NCBI GenBank assembly: GCA_031272985.1
Contig: JAISSU010000029.1
Location: 62,001 to 126,000, forward strand
Length of the DNA stretch: 64,000 bases
Direction of reading: 5' to 3'
DNA from: Lachnospiraceae bacterium
GTDB taxonomy: Bacteria; Bacillota; Clostridia; Lachnospirales; Lachnospiraceae
Shown: piece after piece, positions 8,704 to 18,196 of the stretch
Layout: each line of letters begins with the position of its first letter
Position numbering within the stretch: position 1 is the stretch's first letter
Translations under genes and position numbers: made by a program
The notes under the pieces: generated by a model
Database searches by the model: none
What the model was told of the DNA's origin: nothing
What the model saw: only the letters and a program-made list of their open reading frames with translations

Positions 8704-8732
8704 TTGACATTTTGTGGTTTTGCGCTTATTCT
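8704..8732 (+). promoter_or_regulatory. Probable promoter of nrdR
   Basis: TTGACA (8704-8709), a 17-bp spacer and TATTCT (8727-8732), about 75 bases before the nrdR start. Confidence 0.5.
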
Positions 8733-8807
8733 TGAAGTTGGTTATATTGTCTTATTAAGCAGGGCAATTAATGAACTTTGTTTGGCAAAAGCGGGAGGGG
8801 GACGTGT

Positions 8808-9266
8808 ATGAAGTGTCCGTATTGCAATCAGCCCGATACGAGGGTAATTGATTCCAGACCTACAGGAGATGATGATTCCATTCGCAGGAGACGATCCTGT
8901 GACAAATGCGGCAGAAGGTTTACCACTTATGAAAAGGTGGAGACCATTCCGCTGATTGTTATCAAAAAAGATAATAATCGCGAGCAGTACAATCGAGGGA
9001 AAATCGAGAGAGGTGTTTTGCGGGCTTGTTATAAGCGCCCCGCGACCGCCGAGAGTATTCAGGCATGTATTGACGCGATTGAAAAAAAGATCTTCTCTTT
9101 GGAGGCAAAGGAAATCCCGAGCAATGTTATCGGTGAAATCGTTATGGACGAGCTCAAAGCACTCGACGAGGTGGCTTATGTGCGTTTCGCCTCGGTCTAT
9201 AGGGAATTCAAAGATGTTAATACCTTCATGACAGAACTTAAGCGTTTGCTGGACGCCGGGAAGTAA
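8808..9266 (+). CDS. nrdR: Transcriptional repressor NrdR
   Basis: Represses ribonucleotide reductase operons in response to ATP/dATP. 152 residues from the ATG at 8808, which is set by a GGGAGGGGG site and by the conserved N-terminus MKCPYC. An in-frame upstream start would add ten residues with no ribosome site. The N-terminal zinc ribbon uses CPYC and CDKC, followed by RRRSCDKCGRRFTTYE. The ATP-cone domain spans about residues 49-139. Candidate target boxes are visible upstream of nrdD at 53112-53152. Probably transcribed with the ECF S subunit that follows. Confidence 0.96.
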   Translation: MKCPYCNQPDTRVIDSRPTGDDDSIRRRRSCDKCGRRFTTYEKVETIPLIVIKKDNNREQYNRGKIERGVLRACYKRPATAESIQACIDAIEKKIFSLEAKEIPSNVIGEIVMDELKALDEVAYVRFASVYREFKDVNTFMTELKRLLDAGK

Positions 9267-9328
9267 TTTATTATCCCGTATTGTATTGTATCCCGTAGTG
9301 ACGGGAATGATAACAAGGAGGAAAAAAG

Positions 9329-9913
9329 ATGAATACAGGAAGAAAGACAAGGCGGCTGGTGTTGGTTGCGCTTTTTAGCGCTATTGTGGTGTTGTTGCAG
9401 TTCTTGGGCAGCTTTATCCGTTTCGGTCCGTTTTCGGTTTCGTTAGTTTTAGTGCCGATAGTGGTCGGTGCCGCACTTTGCGGAATTTGGGCGGCAGTCT
9501 GGCTCGGGGCGGTTTTCGGATTAATAGTACTTTTATCGGGTGATGCTGCGGCTTTCCTCGCCATTAATCCGGCGGCTACCGTTGCGGTAGTCTTCATTAA
9601 AGGAATCGCTGCGGGATTGGTTGCGGGGATAGTCTATAGGGCATTATATCCAAAGAATAAATATGCTGCGGTTATTACTGCGGCAGCGGCGGCGCCGATA
9701 GCTAATACGGGGCTTTTCCTCATTGGATGTTTGCTCTTCTTTATGCCTACGATTCGCGAATGGGCAGGGTCATTAGGCTTTGCGGACGCGGGGACATATA
9801 TGATTTACGGCCTCGTCGGTGGGAATTTTATTTTTGAATTCCTTGTGAATATTGTTTTAAGCGGAGTTATTCTAAGAATTATTAATATAGGGAAAAAGAT
9901 GGAAGAAGTTTAA
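9329..9913 (+). CDS. ECF transporter S component (substrate unknown)
   Basis: A 194-residue, strongly hydrophobic protein with about six TM segments. It has an N-terminal positively charged start followed by LVLVALFSAIVVLLQFL, resembling the family AxxxA segment used to dock EcfT. This fits substrate-binding S subunits of vitamin importers (ECF_trnsprt family, folate/pantothenate-like branch), but the substrate cannot be read. A GGAGG site precedes the ATG. The energising EcfA1-A2-T module is encoded at 57112-59635. No riboswitch was seen in the 62-base gap upstream. truA follows after 9 bases. Confidence 0.8.
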   Translation: MNTGRKTRRLVLVALFSAIVVLLQFLGSFIRFGPFSVSLVLVPIVVGAALCGIWAAVWLGAVFGLIVLLSGDAAAFLAINPAATVAVVFIKGIAAGLVAGIVYRALYPKNKYAAVITAAAAAPIANTGLFLIGCLLFFMPTIREWAGSLGFADAGTYMIYGLVGGNFIFEFLVNIVLSGVILRIINIGKKMEEV

Positions 9914-9922
9914 AGAGGTAAT

Positions 9923-10681
9923 ATGCGCACTTATAAATTAACCATTGCCTATGACGGCACCCGTTATCAGGGGTGGCAGAGGCAGACGAATACGGACAAT
10001 ACCATTCAGCACGTTCTGGAGCTTTCTATAGGGCAGTTGATGGGCTATCCCGTTAAAATCGACGGCGCGGGGAGGACGGACGCCGGAGTCCACGCACGCG
10101 GTCAGGTCGCGAGTGTGGAGCTTTCGCGCATGATCCCCGAAAAGGAGCTTTGCGAGTCGATTAACCGCTATCTCCCGGATGATATCCGAATCGCGAAAGT
10201 CGAAATGGTGCCGAATGGGTTTCACGCCCGAAAGGACGCAAAAGGAAAGAAATACGAATATTACGTGGACTGCCGTGAAAAACCGGACGTCTTTTCGCGC
10301 AGGTTTTGTTATCACTTCCCCGAAAGGCTGGATTTAGAGAGGATGCGTGAGGCGACCGAGTATTTTGTCGGGACTAAAAATTTTACCAGCTTTACGGATG
10401 CTGATATTTCAACTGCTGAAAAGAGTGTTTTCAGAGAGGTCTTTAAAATCGGAATCGTAAGGACGGGTGAGAAATTTCGCTTTACCTTTTATGGGTCGGG
10501 ATTTTTATATCATTCGGTGCGTATAATTATGGGTACACTTTTGGAGATCGGAATGGGGAAAAGAGAAAGTGTTCTTCTGCCCGTTGTTTTCGCGGCGGAG
10601 GATCGAAAATCCGCAGGATTCTTAGCTCCTGCGAGAGGGCTTTTCCTTAGGAAGGTGTATTATCAGGAGGACGTTATATGA
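9923..10681 (+). CDS. truA: tRNA pseudouridine(38-40) synthase TruA (first copy)
   Basis: Forms pseudouridine at positions 38-40 of the tRNA anticodon arm. 252 residues, normal length. The N-terminus [16 protein letters not shown] and the catalytic segment [16 protein letters not shown], with the catalytic Asp, are intact. The stop overlaps the start of the exonuclease gene by 4 bases (ATGA), indicating translational coupling. A second, clearly diverged TruA lies at 59688-60440. Confidence 0.93.
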   Translation: MRTYKLTIAYDGTRYQGWQRQTNTDNTIQHVLELSIGQLMGYPVKIDGAGRTDAGVHARGQVASVELSRMIPEKELCESINRYLPDDIRIAKVEMVPNGFHARKDAKGKKYEYYVDCREKPDVFSRRFCYHFPERLDLERMREATEYFVGTKNFTSFTDADISTAEKSVFREVFKIGIVRTGEKFRFTFYGSGFLYHSVRIIMGTLLEIGMGKRESVLLPVVFAAEDRKSAGFLAPARGLFLRKVYYQEDVI

Positions 10682-11430
10682 AGCTTGTTTCATGGAATGT
10701 AAACGGGATTCGCGCCTGCGTACAAAAAGGTTTTGAGGAAATATTCAGGGACCTTGACGCAGACGTGTTTTGTCTTCAGGAGACTAAATTGCAGGCAGGG
10801 CAGATAGATCTCGTACTTGAGGGATATCATCAATACTGGAATTATGCCGAAAAAAAGGGATATTCAGGGACAGCTCTTTTTTCCAAAGAAGAGCCGCTTG
10901 GTGTGACCTACGGAATCGGGATAGAGGAGCATGATAAAGAGGGAAGAGTAATTGCGGCGGAATTTAAGGATTATTATGTCGTCACAGTCTATGTACCGAA
11001 TTCGCAGGATGAATTAAAACGTCTCGATTACCGCATGGAGTGGGAGGACGCATTTCTTTCATTCTTAAAAAAGCTCGAGGAGAAAAAGCCCGTGATATTC
11101 TGCGGAGACTTAAATGTCGCCCATAAGGAAATTGATTTAAAGAATCCTAAGACCAACCATAAAAACGCGGGGTTCACTGACGAGGAACGCGGGAAATTTT
11201 CGAATATATTGAATGCGGGCTTTATTGATACCTTCAGGTACTTCTATCCCGATTTGACAGACATATATTCTTGGTGGTCATACCGCTTCAGAGCCAGAGA
11301 AAAGAACGCGGGGTGGCGTATTGACTACTTCGTAGTCTCTGAAAGCTTAAAAGGTCGCCTAAAAGGGGCGAAGATTCACACTGAAATAGAAGGGTCAGAT
11401 CATTGCCCCGTGGAGTTAGAGCTAAGTTGA
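10678..11430 (+). CDS. xth: Exodeoxyribonuclease III / AP endonuclease
   Basis: DNA repair enzyme that incises abasic sites. 250 residues with the EEP-fold motifs: SWNVNGIR at the N-terminus, LQETKLQ with the metal-binding Glu, the GDLNVAH loop, and the C-terminal [11 protein letters not shown]. It overlaps truA by 4 bases. It ends just before a decayed DUF1232 fragment and a convergent reductase gene. Confidence 0.95.
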   Translation: MKLVSWNVNGIRACVQKGFEEIFRDLDADVFCLQETKLQAGQIDLVLEGYHQYWNYAEKKGYSGTALFSKEEPLGVTYGIGIEEHDKEGRVIAAEFKDYYVVTVYVPNSQDELKRLDYRMEWEDAFLSFLKKLEEKKPVIFCGDLNVAHKEIDLKNPKTNHKNAGFTDEERGKFSNILNAGFIDTFRYFYPDLTDIYSWWSYRFRAREKNAGWRIDYFVVSESLKGRLKGAKIHTEIEGSDHCPVELELS

Positions 11431-11441
11431 GTGAATCTGAT

Positions 11442-11558
11442 GAAGATCCGGATTTTATCCCTGTCTTGGGCTATCTTGATGATTTGCTCATACTTCCGTT
11501 TTTTATTGCGATTACAATAAAACTAATCCCGAAGGACGTGTTTAATGAATGCCGTAAA
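11442..11558 (+). pseudogene. Remnant of a YkvA-type (DUF1232) membrane protein gene
   Basis: In the frame that passes 11445, the DNA encodes DPDFIPVLGYLDD, then a hydrophobic run and IKLIPKDVFNECR. This is the hallmark core of DUF1232/YkvA proteins (PDFIPVLGYLDDL...LIP..V..ECR). There is no plausible start or ribosome site; the frame runs out of the 3' end of the exonuclease gene. The C-terminus breaks into sequence shared with the convergent reductase gene. Only about 39 codons survive, so it is a broken gene. Confidence 0.65.
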
Positions 11559-11563
11559 GGGGT

Positions 11564-12307
11564 CTATGCCATCCATCCCCCATCCATCGTGATTACCTGG
11601 CCAGTCATGTAGATTGGCATTTTTAATATATTCACGCACATTTCGGCGGCTTCTTTAGCAGTAGCGAATCGTCCCGCCGGGATACTTTCCGTAAGAGCCG
11701 CCTTTTCTTGAGGGTCCAGATGCGAATTCATTTGTGTATCTATTACTCCGAGAGCAGCAGCATTTACGGCGATCCCTGATGGGGCAAGCTCCTTTGCAAG
11801 AGCGCGGGTAAGCCCGTTTAGCCCCGACTTTGAGGCAGAGTACGCGACCTCGCACGACGCTCCCACATTTCCCCAGACTGATGAGATATTTAATATTCTG
11901 CCGGATTTCTTTGAAACCATGTAGGGGATGGCTTCTTTGCAGCAATTAAATGCAGAAGTCAGATTTATGCCAATAATATGATTCCATTCTTCGTCAGTCA
12001 TGTCGCCAAGTAGCCCGTAATGTGAGATTCCTGCATTGTTTACCAGTACGTCGACGCCCGCATGATTTTTCCGGATTACGGAAAACATCCGGCGAACTTC
12101 ATCGCTCTTTGAAACATCACAGGCAAGCGCCATGCAGCAATCCCCGCTTTTTTTGCAAAGTTCCTTCGCTGTTTCATTTAGCTCATCAATAGCTTTATCG
12201 CAGTTTAAATATACGAAATACCCCGATTCTGCCAAAGCTTTAGCTATTTCTTTTCCTATGCCGCGCCCCGATCCCGTGACGAGGGCTATTTGCTTTAATT
12301 CCGACAT
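11564..12307 (-). CDS. SDR-family oxidoreductase, FabG-like
   Basis: A 247-residue classical short-chain dehydrogenase. Cofactor loop TGSGRGIG, NNAG motif, and catalytic Ser (NISSVWG) with YSASK Tyr/Lys are present, and the C-terminal TGQVITMDGGW matches the FabG/3-oxoacyl-ACP reductase branch. I set the start at 12307 because GGAGG lies 5-10 bases upstream there, and the 26 extra upstream residues of the open frame do not resemble the family. It stands alone on the minus strand, convergent with xth. A role in fatty acid or other 3-oxo/keto reduction is inferred. Confidence 0.88.
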   Translation of the reverse strand: MSELKQIALVTGSGRGIGKEIAKALAESGYFVYLNCDKAIDELNETAKELCKKSGDCCMALACDVSKSDEVRRMFSVIRKNHAGVDVLVNNAGISHYGLLGDMTDEEWNHIIGINLTSAFNCCKEAIPYMVSKKSGRILNISSVWGNVGASCEVAYSASKSGLNGLTRALAKELAPSGIAVNAAALGVIDTQMNSHLDPQEKAALTESIPAGRFATAKEAAEMCVNILKMPIYMTGQVITMDGGWMA

Positions 12308-12504
12308 CAATAACCTCCGGATTTCCTGATAATTTATCTTGAAGTCAAGTTTTATTATACCATCAACTTGAGATTTATACACCACGGTGGTAATATTCTA
12401 AGGAAATAAGATGAGCAATAAGCATCTGCATTGATTAGTTATCAAAGAGATGCCGGCGTCATAAAGTGCGAAATGAATTAAGATAATACTTCAAGGAGAA
12501 CGTG

Positions 12505-13338
12505 ATGAACCCTGCATATGAAAAACTCTTAAAATGTTATAAAGCCTGTGAGAATAAGCTTCCGTATAACCCGAAAATAGGCATAGTATTAGGGAGCGGG
12601 CTCGGAGGCTTTGCTGATTCGCTTTCTATAGACGCAGAGATTTCGTATTCCGAAATTGAGGGTTTTCCTGTTTCTACCGCACCCGGGCATAAGGGCAGGT
12701 TTGTTTTTGCGAAAATTGACGATATTCCAATCGTAATTATGCAGGGCAGAGTCCATTATTACGAGGGTTATGCCATTACCGATGTCGTATTGCCGATTAG
12801 GTTAATGGGGTTGATGGGAATTGAGATTCTGCTTCTTACCAATGCCTCGGGTAGCGTAAATCCACAGTATCTTCCCGGTGATTTTATGCTCATTACCGAC
12901 CAAATAAGTAATTTCACCCCATCACCTTTGGTGGGTGCCAATATTGACGAACTGGGCGTGCGCTTCCCTGATATGAGCAATATTTATCGCGGCGAATTAC
13001 AGGAAGCTATCCGAAATGCCGCAGGAAAACTCAAAGTTTCGCTGCGGGAAGGAGTGTATCTGCAGTTTACGGGACCTAATTTTGAGACTCCTCATGAAGT
13101 GAAAATGGCAGGTATTCTGGGGGCTGACGCAGTCGGCATGAGTACTGCCTGCGAGGCTTTGGCGGCTAATCATATGGGAATTAAGGTCGCGGGGATTTCC
13201 TGTATCTCAAACTTAGGGTGCGGGCTGTCGGATAAGCCCCTTTCATCCGAAGATGTCAATGAAATGGCGGCTCTTAGCGGGCCTAAATTTGAAAAGCTGG
13301 TGATACAAACAATTAAAGAATTCGGAGAACTATTGTGA
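12505..13338 (+). CDS. punA: Purine-nucleoside phosphorylase
   Basis: Phosphorolysis of purine nucleosides to base and (deoxy)ribose-1-phosphate. 277 residues, typical of the trimeric class. Motifs: IVLGSGLGGFAD phosphate loop, STAPGHKGRF, QGRVHYYEGY, LTNASGSVN and TGPNFETPHEV. ATG at 12505 is preferred over the GTG three bases earlier because of AAGGAG spacing. The stop overlaps the GTG start of the next dehydrogenase by four bases, so the two are coupled. The ribose-1-phosphate product is chemically related to the substrates of the MtnA-type isomerase at 27177. Confidence 0.93.
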   Translation: MNPAYEKLLKCYKACENKLPYNPKIGIVLGSGLGGFADSLSIDAEISYSEIEGFPVSTAPGHKGRFVFAKIDDIPIVIMQGRVHYYEGYAITDVVLPIRLMGLMGIEILLLTNASGSVNPQYLPGDFMLITDQISNFTPSPLVGANIDELGVRFPDMSNIYRGELQEAIRNAAGKLKVSLREGVYLQFTGPNFETPHEVKMAGILGADAVGMSTACEALAANHMGIKVAGISCISNLGCGLSDKPLSSEDVNEMAALSGPKFEKLVIQTIKEFGELL

Positions 13339-14294
13339 AGGGACTATACTTTGATGAAAAACCGCAATACCGAGCGGATTTGCCCAAACCCGCCAGAAAA
13401 GCGGACGAGAGCCTGATTAGGGTCAATATCGCCGCTATTTGTAATACCGATAAAGAGGTGATTAAGGGCTACAAAAGCGGATTTAAGGGCATTATGGGAC
13501 ATGAATTTACCGGTGTGGTCGTGGAATCAGATAATTCTGATCTCTTAGGAAAACGCGTGGTCTGTGAAATTAATGATAATTGCGAAGAATGCCTTTACTG
13601 TAATACAGGACGCCCGCACCATTGCATAAAAAGGCGCGTCCCTGGGCTTTCTCATATGGATGGGTGCTTTGCGGGATTTATCGCGGTGCCTGATAAATTA
13701 CTGCATGTAATTCCCGATGATCTGCCCGATGAAAAGGCTGTTTTTACCGAACCATTGGCTGCGGCTGTGGAAGTATTAGAACAAAATCACTTAAGGCCCT
13801 CGCAGGAGGTGGCTATAATAGGAGACGGAAGGCTTAGCTTTCTGATAGCACAGGTTCTGTCTCTAAACGGGAGTGGCGTTACGGTATTTGGGAAGCATGA
13901 GGAAAAGTTATCTATGTTTGCTCCCTTTGCAAAAACGGTACTTATCAATGAAAATATTGACAAAATCTCCATAAATGGCGTTCCCGATACATTCGAAACC
14001 GTAATAGAAGCCTCCGGTTCTCCTTCGGGGATGCAAACGGCATTTAAATTGGTACGTTCCTGCGGTTTATTGATATTAAAAAGCACTTACGCCGGGAAGA
14101 TCGACATTGACTTAAGTGAAGTGGTCGTAAGAGAGCTAACGATAAAAGGAAGCCGCTGCGGTCCCTTTGAACCTGCGCTTAATCTGCTTAAAAAAGGTTT
14201 GATCACCTGTCCTGCGATTACGTTATTTCCGGTAGAGGAATTTAAGAAAGCCTTTGAAGATACGGGTTTTAAAGCGGGGTTTGATTTCCGATAA
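13335..14294 (+). CDS. Zinc-dependent MDR-family alcohol/polyol dehydrogenase-like protein
   Basis: A 319-residue medium-chain dehydrogenase, slightly shorter than the usual 340-350. The N-terminal catalytic zinc site is visible as Cys36, His56/Glu57 and a later TEPLA segment. The structural zinc lobe has Cys83, Cys86, Cys89 and Cys97. The Rossmann region has IIGDGRLS in place of the usual GxGxxG. It starts at a GTG overlapping the punA stop. The substrate is unknown. No terminator was recognised before the LuxR-type regulator region that follows. Confidence 0.82.
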   Translation: MKGLYFDEKPQYRADLPKPARKADESLIRVNIAAICNTDKEVIKGYKSGFKGIMGHEFTGVVVESDNSDLLGKRVVCEINDNCEECLYCNTGRPHHCIKRRVPGLSHMDGCFAGFIAVPDKLLHVIPDDLPDEKAVFTEPLAAAVEVLEQNHLRPSQEVAIIGDGRLSFLIAQVLSLNGSGVTVFGKHEEKLSMFAPFAKTVLINENIDKISINGVPDTFETVIEASGSPSGMQTAFKLVRSCGLLILKSTYAGKIDIDLSEVVVRELTIKGSRCGPFEPALNLLKKGLITCPAITLFPVEEFKKAFEDTGFKAGFDFR

Positions 14295-14431
14295 ACATAT
14301 CCCCATAAACGGCGAATCGGGCGATGGTTTTATACTTAAAACCAAACACCCGGTCACCTCCCAATAACATACCTTATTAATACCCATACCAAACAAGTGT
14401 ATTGTAGACAATAAACTAAATAGTGACAATA

Positions 14432-14490
14432 ATACGGTATTGGGTTTCAAAGAAAATTTTTTGTGTCATTTTAATACCAAGTATTGGGTT
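14432..14490 (+). promoter_or_regulatory. Two repeated sites upstream of the LuxR-type regulator
   Basis: AATAC-n-GTATTGGGTTT occurs at about 14432 (one-base spacer) and about 14473 (three-base spacer), 44 bases apart by their TATTGGG cores. Both contain the inverted repeat AATAC/GTATT. A third TATTGGG core is inverted at 14360-14366. The position just upstream of the -35 suits an activator or autoregulator site. Confidence 0.45.
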
Positions 14491-14494
14491 TTTA

Positions 14495-14523
14495 TTGTCA
14501 ATTCAGAAAAAGCATGCTATTAT
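14495..14523 (+). promoter_or_regulatory. Promoter of the LuxR-type regulator gene
   Basis: TTGTCA (14495-14500), a 17-bp spacer and TATTAT (14518-14523), ending 28 bases before the start codon. Confidence 0.6.
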
Positions 14524-14551
14524 GGAATCGGCTGGGAAGGGGGTAGCATGA

Positions 14552-17128
14552 ATGCTTGCTCTGTTAAATGACAAATACTCTTTGCCGCATCTTCCTGAAA
14601 ATTGTATACCGCGCACACAGCTCCTTTCGCGTTTCAAAGAAGCCGCAAAGGACTGGCTTTTGTATGTCAGTGCACCGGCAGGCAGCGGGAAGACGGTATC
14701 CACTCTGCTCTGGATAGATCTAAGCAGACGTATTCCGATTTGGATTAATTTAGATATCTACGACAATGAGCCCGCTATTTTTTATAAATTGTTCGCGGCG
14801 GGACTTTGTATGGCACAGCCGCATAATCTCAATATGCAAAAAATATTGACCGATACGGGATTTTCTTCCGCCACCGTAGAATCTACGATTCGTCTCATAA
14901 CAGAATGGCAGCCCGACGGGCGAGAGTTCGCATTAGTCCTCGAAGATTTTCACGCAATTAATAATCCCGAAATATTACATACTTTGCCCCTTGTATTAAA
15001 GAGGCTTTCATATTCTATAAAAGTAATACTGCTTTCCAGAAATGAATTCCCCAAAGAACTGATGCCGTTTTGGGATGAAGGGAAGGTCGCGCTAATCAGC
15101 CAGAATGATCTGCTGTTCTCCGAAAAGGAAATCAGGCAGTATTTTGCGGGTTCCGGAATACGCCTATCTAATGAAGAAGGCGAATTCGCCTATGCCGCCA
15201 CCGGAGGCTTTCCTATTGTGGTTAACGCGCTCGCTAAAAAAGGAAGTTCCCTTCCCAAACACGCGGGAGTGGCCTTCGGCGAATTTATGAGAGAGTATCT
15301 TTGGGATAATTGGGACGAAAGTCTTAAGGATTTTCTCCTAAAAACTTCACTCGTCGACGAAATGACTGAGGCTCTTGTGATGCTGCTGACCGGCAGGGCT
15401 GACAGCTATGCTCTTTTGTTACAGCTTTGCGCGGAGAATATTTTCGTAAGCCGTGTCGGGAAGGATGACTACCATTATCATCATTTATTTCTGGATTTCT
15501 TGCGGGAAATCGCTAATGAAAAAGGCGTTTACACTGATGAAATGTATAAAGCGGCAGCGCTCTATTATTTAGCAAGGAAGGATTATTTTATTGCCGGAAA
15601 ATATGCCTTTCGAAGCCACGATGAGCGAACCATAATAGATGTAAGCTATCAGATATTATTATATGCGAATCCTTCATTTGAAGAGTACTTAGCTTATGCG
15701 CGCACAATGAATCTGGAAACGAGGATGGAGGAATTGTGCGAACGTTATCCGTTTTTATATTGTTCTCATATGTATACCGCGTTTTTATCGGGTGACGCCA
15801 AGACCACTGAATACTACCTTGATAAGCTTCACGCGCACAAAGAGCTTATTTTGATAAAATATCCTCAGTTTTCCGAGATTGCCGTGATGCTGCTTTCGCT
15901 TGACTATCGCAGATCGGCACTCGAACTTTCTGATGCATTTAATGCTCTGCCATATATTAACCTTCATAGCTCGGTTCAGAAGGGGTGGAGTCTTACCGTA
16001 CAGATGCCGCTGCTTCACAGGTGCAACAGAGATTACATGGAATTAGCCGATGAAGCGCTGATTGAAAAATACTCAGATATATGTGCAAAGCTGATAAGGG
16101 ATCAATGGGCGGTCGCAAAGCCTTGCGTCACTTCCGGAGTTTGTTTCGAGCAGAATCGTTTGGAAAGTGCGCTTGAGAAGGCGCTTGAAGCGAAATCGAG
16201 TATATCCGAGTCGACTACGGGCGAATTTTTCTTTGCGGTGCAATGTCATCTTGCCGTTGTTTACCATGCTCTCGGTGAGACTTATAAAATGAATGCTGCT
16301 TTTAATGAAATTAAGAAATATATAGAGGACACGGATTCCGGATTCCTAAACCGTAATTTTGACGCTTTCCGCACCAGGCTGCTCTTATTTGACGCCGATA
16401 AAAATGTCGCCACGGAATTCCTCTCACGCTGGCCGATTATTGACGATGCCATTCCCATATATAAGCTGTCGCAATATTTTACCACAATACGTGCGCTCAT
16501 TGTGCTTAACCAATTGGAAAAAGCACGAGAGTTTGCCGTAAAGATTGAAAAACTCGCAATAGAGTTTCGCCGACCTACTGCTACCGCGGAAGCCCGTGTT
16601 TTGCTCAGCATTTTAGATTGGTCAATGGGTAAAAAGAATGACGCCGCGAAACGCCTGAAAACGGTGCTTCATGATTTGCAGGCGAAGTCATACATACGCG
16701 TCGTAGCGGGAGAAGGCCAGGCAGTGATCCCAATACTAAAGAAAATAATCGCGGGAGAATTCAAAGCCGGTACTAATAAAATCATTGTTAGCAAAGCATC
16801 AGAAAGCGAATTATCCGAAGAAATGACAATAGACAAAAACTTCCTTATGGAGACCCTTTGGTCAGCAAACCAAGTAGCACGCAAACAAAAAGGCATTACT
16901 GCCGGATTCATCCAAAGCGCAAAACCCGTAAAGCTTTCAAAACAGCAGCGCCGCATGGTAGAGCTCCTCGCCTGCGGCTACGGCAATGCGAAAATAGCCG
17001 AAATCACGAAACTCTCAATCCCCACCGTAAAAGGTCACCTAATGCTGGCTTACGAAAAGCTCGGCGTGCACAATGCCGCCGACGCGGTATTAAAGTCGAG
17101 AGAGCTGGGACTGTTGAATATTAACTAA
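14552..17128 (+). CDS. MalT-like LuxR-family transcriptional regulator
   Basis: A large signal-dependent activator of 858 residues. The N-terminal STAND ATPase has a P-loop APAGSGKT near residues 41-48 and a Walker B-like LVLEDFHAI. A long helical TPR-like sensor region follows to about residue 730. The C-terminal LuxR HTH starts at LSKQQRRMVELLACGY and includes IAEITKLSIPTVKGHL. The ATG at 14552 is 8 bases after GGAAGGGGG. An out-of-frame ATG four bases earlier opens a seven-codon frame ending in the regulator, a possible coupling feature. It lies immediately upstream of the catabolic cluster 17314-28307, which it probably controls. Confidence 0.9.
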   Translation: MLALLNDKYSLPHLPENCIPRTQLLSRFKEAAKDWLLYVSAPAGSGKTVSTLLWIDLSRRIPIWINLDIYDNEPAIFYKLFAAGLCMAQPHNLNMQKILTDTGFSSATVESTIRLITEWQPDGREFALVLEDFHAINNPEILHTLPLVLKRLSYSIKVILLSRNEFPKELMPFWDEGKVALISQNDLLFSEKEIRQYFAGSGIRLSNEEGEFAYAATGGFPIVVNALAKKGSSLPKHAGVAFGEFMREYLWDNWDESLKDFLLKTSLVDEMTEALVMLLTGRADSYALLLQLCAENIFVSRVGKDDYHYHHLFLDFLREIANEKGVYTDEMYKAAALYYLARKDYFIAGKYAFRSHDERTIIDVSYQILLYANPSFEEYLAYARTMNLETRMEELCERYPFLYCSHMYTAFLSGDAKTTEYYLDKLHAHKELILIKYPQFSEIAVMLLSLDYRRSALELSDAFNALPYINLHSSVQKGWSLTVQMPLLHRCNRDYMELADEALIEKYSDICAKLIRDQWAVAKPCVTSGVCFEQNRLESALEKALEAKSSISESTTGEFFFAVQCHLAVVYHALGETYKMNAAFNEIKKYIEDTDSGFLNRNFDAFRTRLLLFDADKNVATEFLSRWPIIDDAIPIYKLSQYFTTIRALIVLNQLEKAREFAVKIEKLAIEFRRPTATAEARVLLSILDWSMGKKNDAAKRLKTVLHDLQAKSYIRVVAGEGQAVIPILKKIIAGEFKAGTNKIIVSKASESELSEEMTIDKNFLMETLWSANQVARKQKGITAGFIQSAKPVKLSKQQRRMVELLACGYGNAKIAEITKLSIPTVKGHLMLAYEKLGVHNAADAVLKSRELGLLNIN

Positions 17129-17313
17129 TGTCAGAAATAGTTGAGCTCGAATATGCTCACTTTCAATCATTTTTTGAACATTACGAGAAACAATAGTTGC
17201 AAATGAGCAAATTTTTCGCCATATATTGAATATTTTTTCGTTTGTGGTAAACTGGTTTTCAGATATTTTCCTATTGTTTTCGTATTGAAAATGTTTGAAA
17301 GGCGGTGTTTTGG

Positions 17314-18150
17314 ATGGCCATGGTATTTCCTACATTGGAAGGCAAATGCGCGATTATCACAGGCGGAGCTTCGGGGTTTGGAGAAGGCCTCGCAAAGGGT
17401 TTTGCGGCGAGGGGCGCGTCTGTTGCTCTGGCTGATATGAACGAGGCCGGGGCAGTCACAAAGGCTAAAGAAATCGAAGATACATATGGGGTTAAAGCGA
17501 TTGGCATCGGGGCGAATGTATCTGATGAGAAATCGGTTAAGGAAATGGTTGAAAAGGCTGTGGCTTTTATGGGTAGCCTGGATGTGTTTATATCATGTGC
17601 CGGTATTTTGACAGCGGGTGCTTTGGATGTGCTTTCTAAGGAGCAATTCGAAAGAGTGACCGCGGTTAATTATACCGGTTATTTTCTGTGCGCGAAATAC
17701 GCGAGCGCGGTTATGAAAGAGGAACGAAAGACCGATGAGACCCGGATGTTTGATATTATCGAGATTAATTCCAAAAGTGGTCTGGCGGGCAGCAAAATGA
17801 ATTTTGCCTACGCCGGGAGTAAATTCGGAGGAATTGGTCTTACCCAGAGTTTCGCACTGGAACTCGCGCCATATGGGATTAAGGTCAATGCCATTTGCCC
17901 CGGGAATCTTTTGGACGGGCCGCTTTGGAGCGATCCTGAAAGAGGGCTTTTTAAGCAATATTTGGATACCGGAAAGGTAAAGGGCGCAAAGACGATAGCG
18001 GATGTGAGGGCATATTACGAAGGTCAGGTGCCGCTCGGGCGCGGCTGCGAAATCGAAGATGTCGTAAGAGCCGCCGAATATATAGTATTACAGAAATACG
18101 AGACGGGACAGGCCGTACCGGTCACCGGCGGTCAGGTGATGCTCAGTTAA
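17314..18150 (+). CDS. SDR-family sugar(-phosphate) dehydrogenase, SrlD-like
   Basis: A 278-residue short-chain dehydrogenase. The cofactor motif is TGGASGFGEG, and the active site is INSKSG with FAYAGSK. The C-terminal half, with the WSDPERGLF segment and PLGRGC then TGQAVPVTGGQVML, resembles sorbitol-6-phosphate 2-dehydrogenases. The ATG at 17314 fits the AAAGGCGG site; a GTG nine bases upstream is the alternative. It is the first gene after the LuxR-type regulator and leads the dehydrogenase-complex genes. A sugar alcohol or sugar phosphate substrate is inferred from the family, not proven. Confidence 0.85.
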   Translation: MAMVFPTLEGKCAIITGGASGFGEGLAKGFAARGASVALADMNEAGAVTKAKEIEDTYGVKAIGIGANVSDEKSVKEMVEKAVAFMGSLDVFISCAGILTAGALDVLSKEQFERVTAVNYTGYFLCAKYASAVMKEERKTDETRMFDIIEINSKSGLAGSKMNFAYAGSKFGGIGLTQSFALELAPYGIKVNAICPGNLLDGPLWSDPERGLFKQYLDTGKVKGAKTIADVRAYYEGQVPLGRGCEIEDVVRAAEYIVLQKYETGQAVPVTGGQVMLS

Positions 18151-18196
18151 CGAACCCGTTGCGAGGCGATTCCGACCTGATTAGCGAGGTTTTTTC

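Noticed and set aside
17314..18150. Firm naming of the SDR as sorbitol-6-phosphate dehydrogenase
   Set aside because: The C-terminal similarity is suggestive, but no PTS or sorbitol genes are present. I left the symbol blank.
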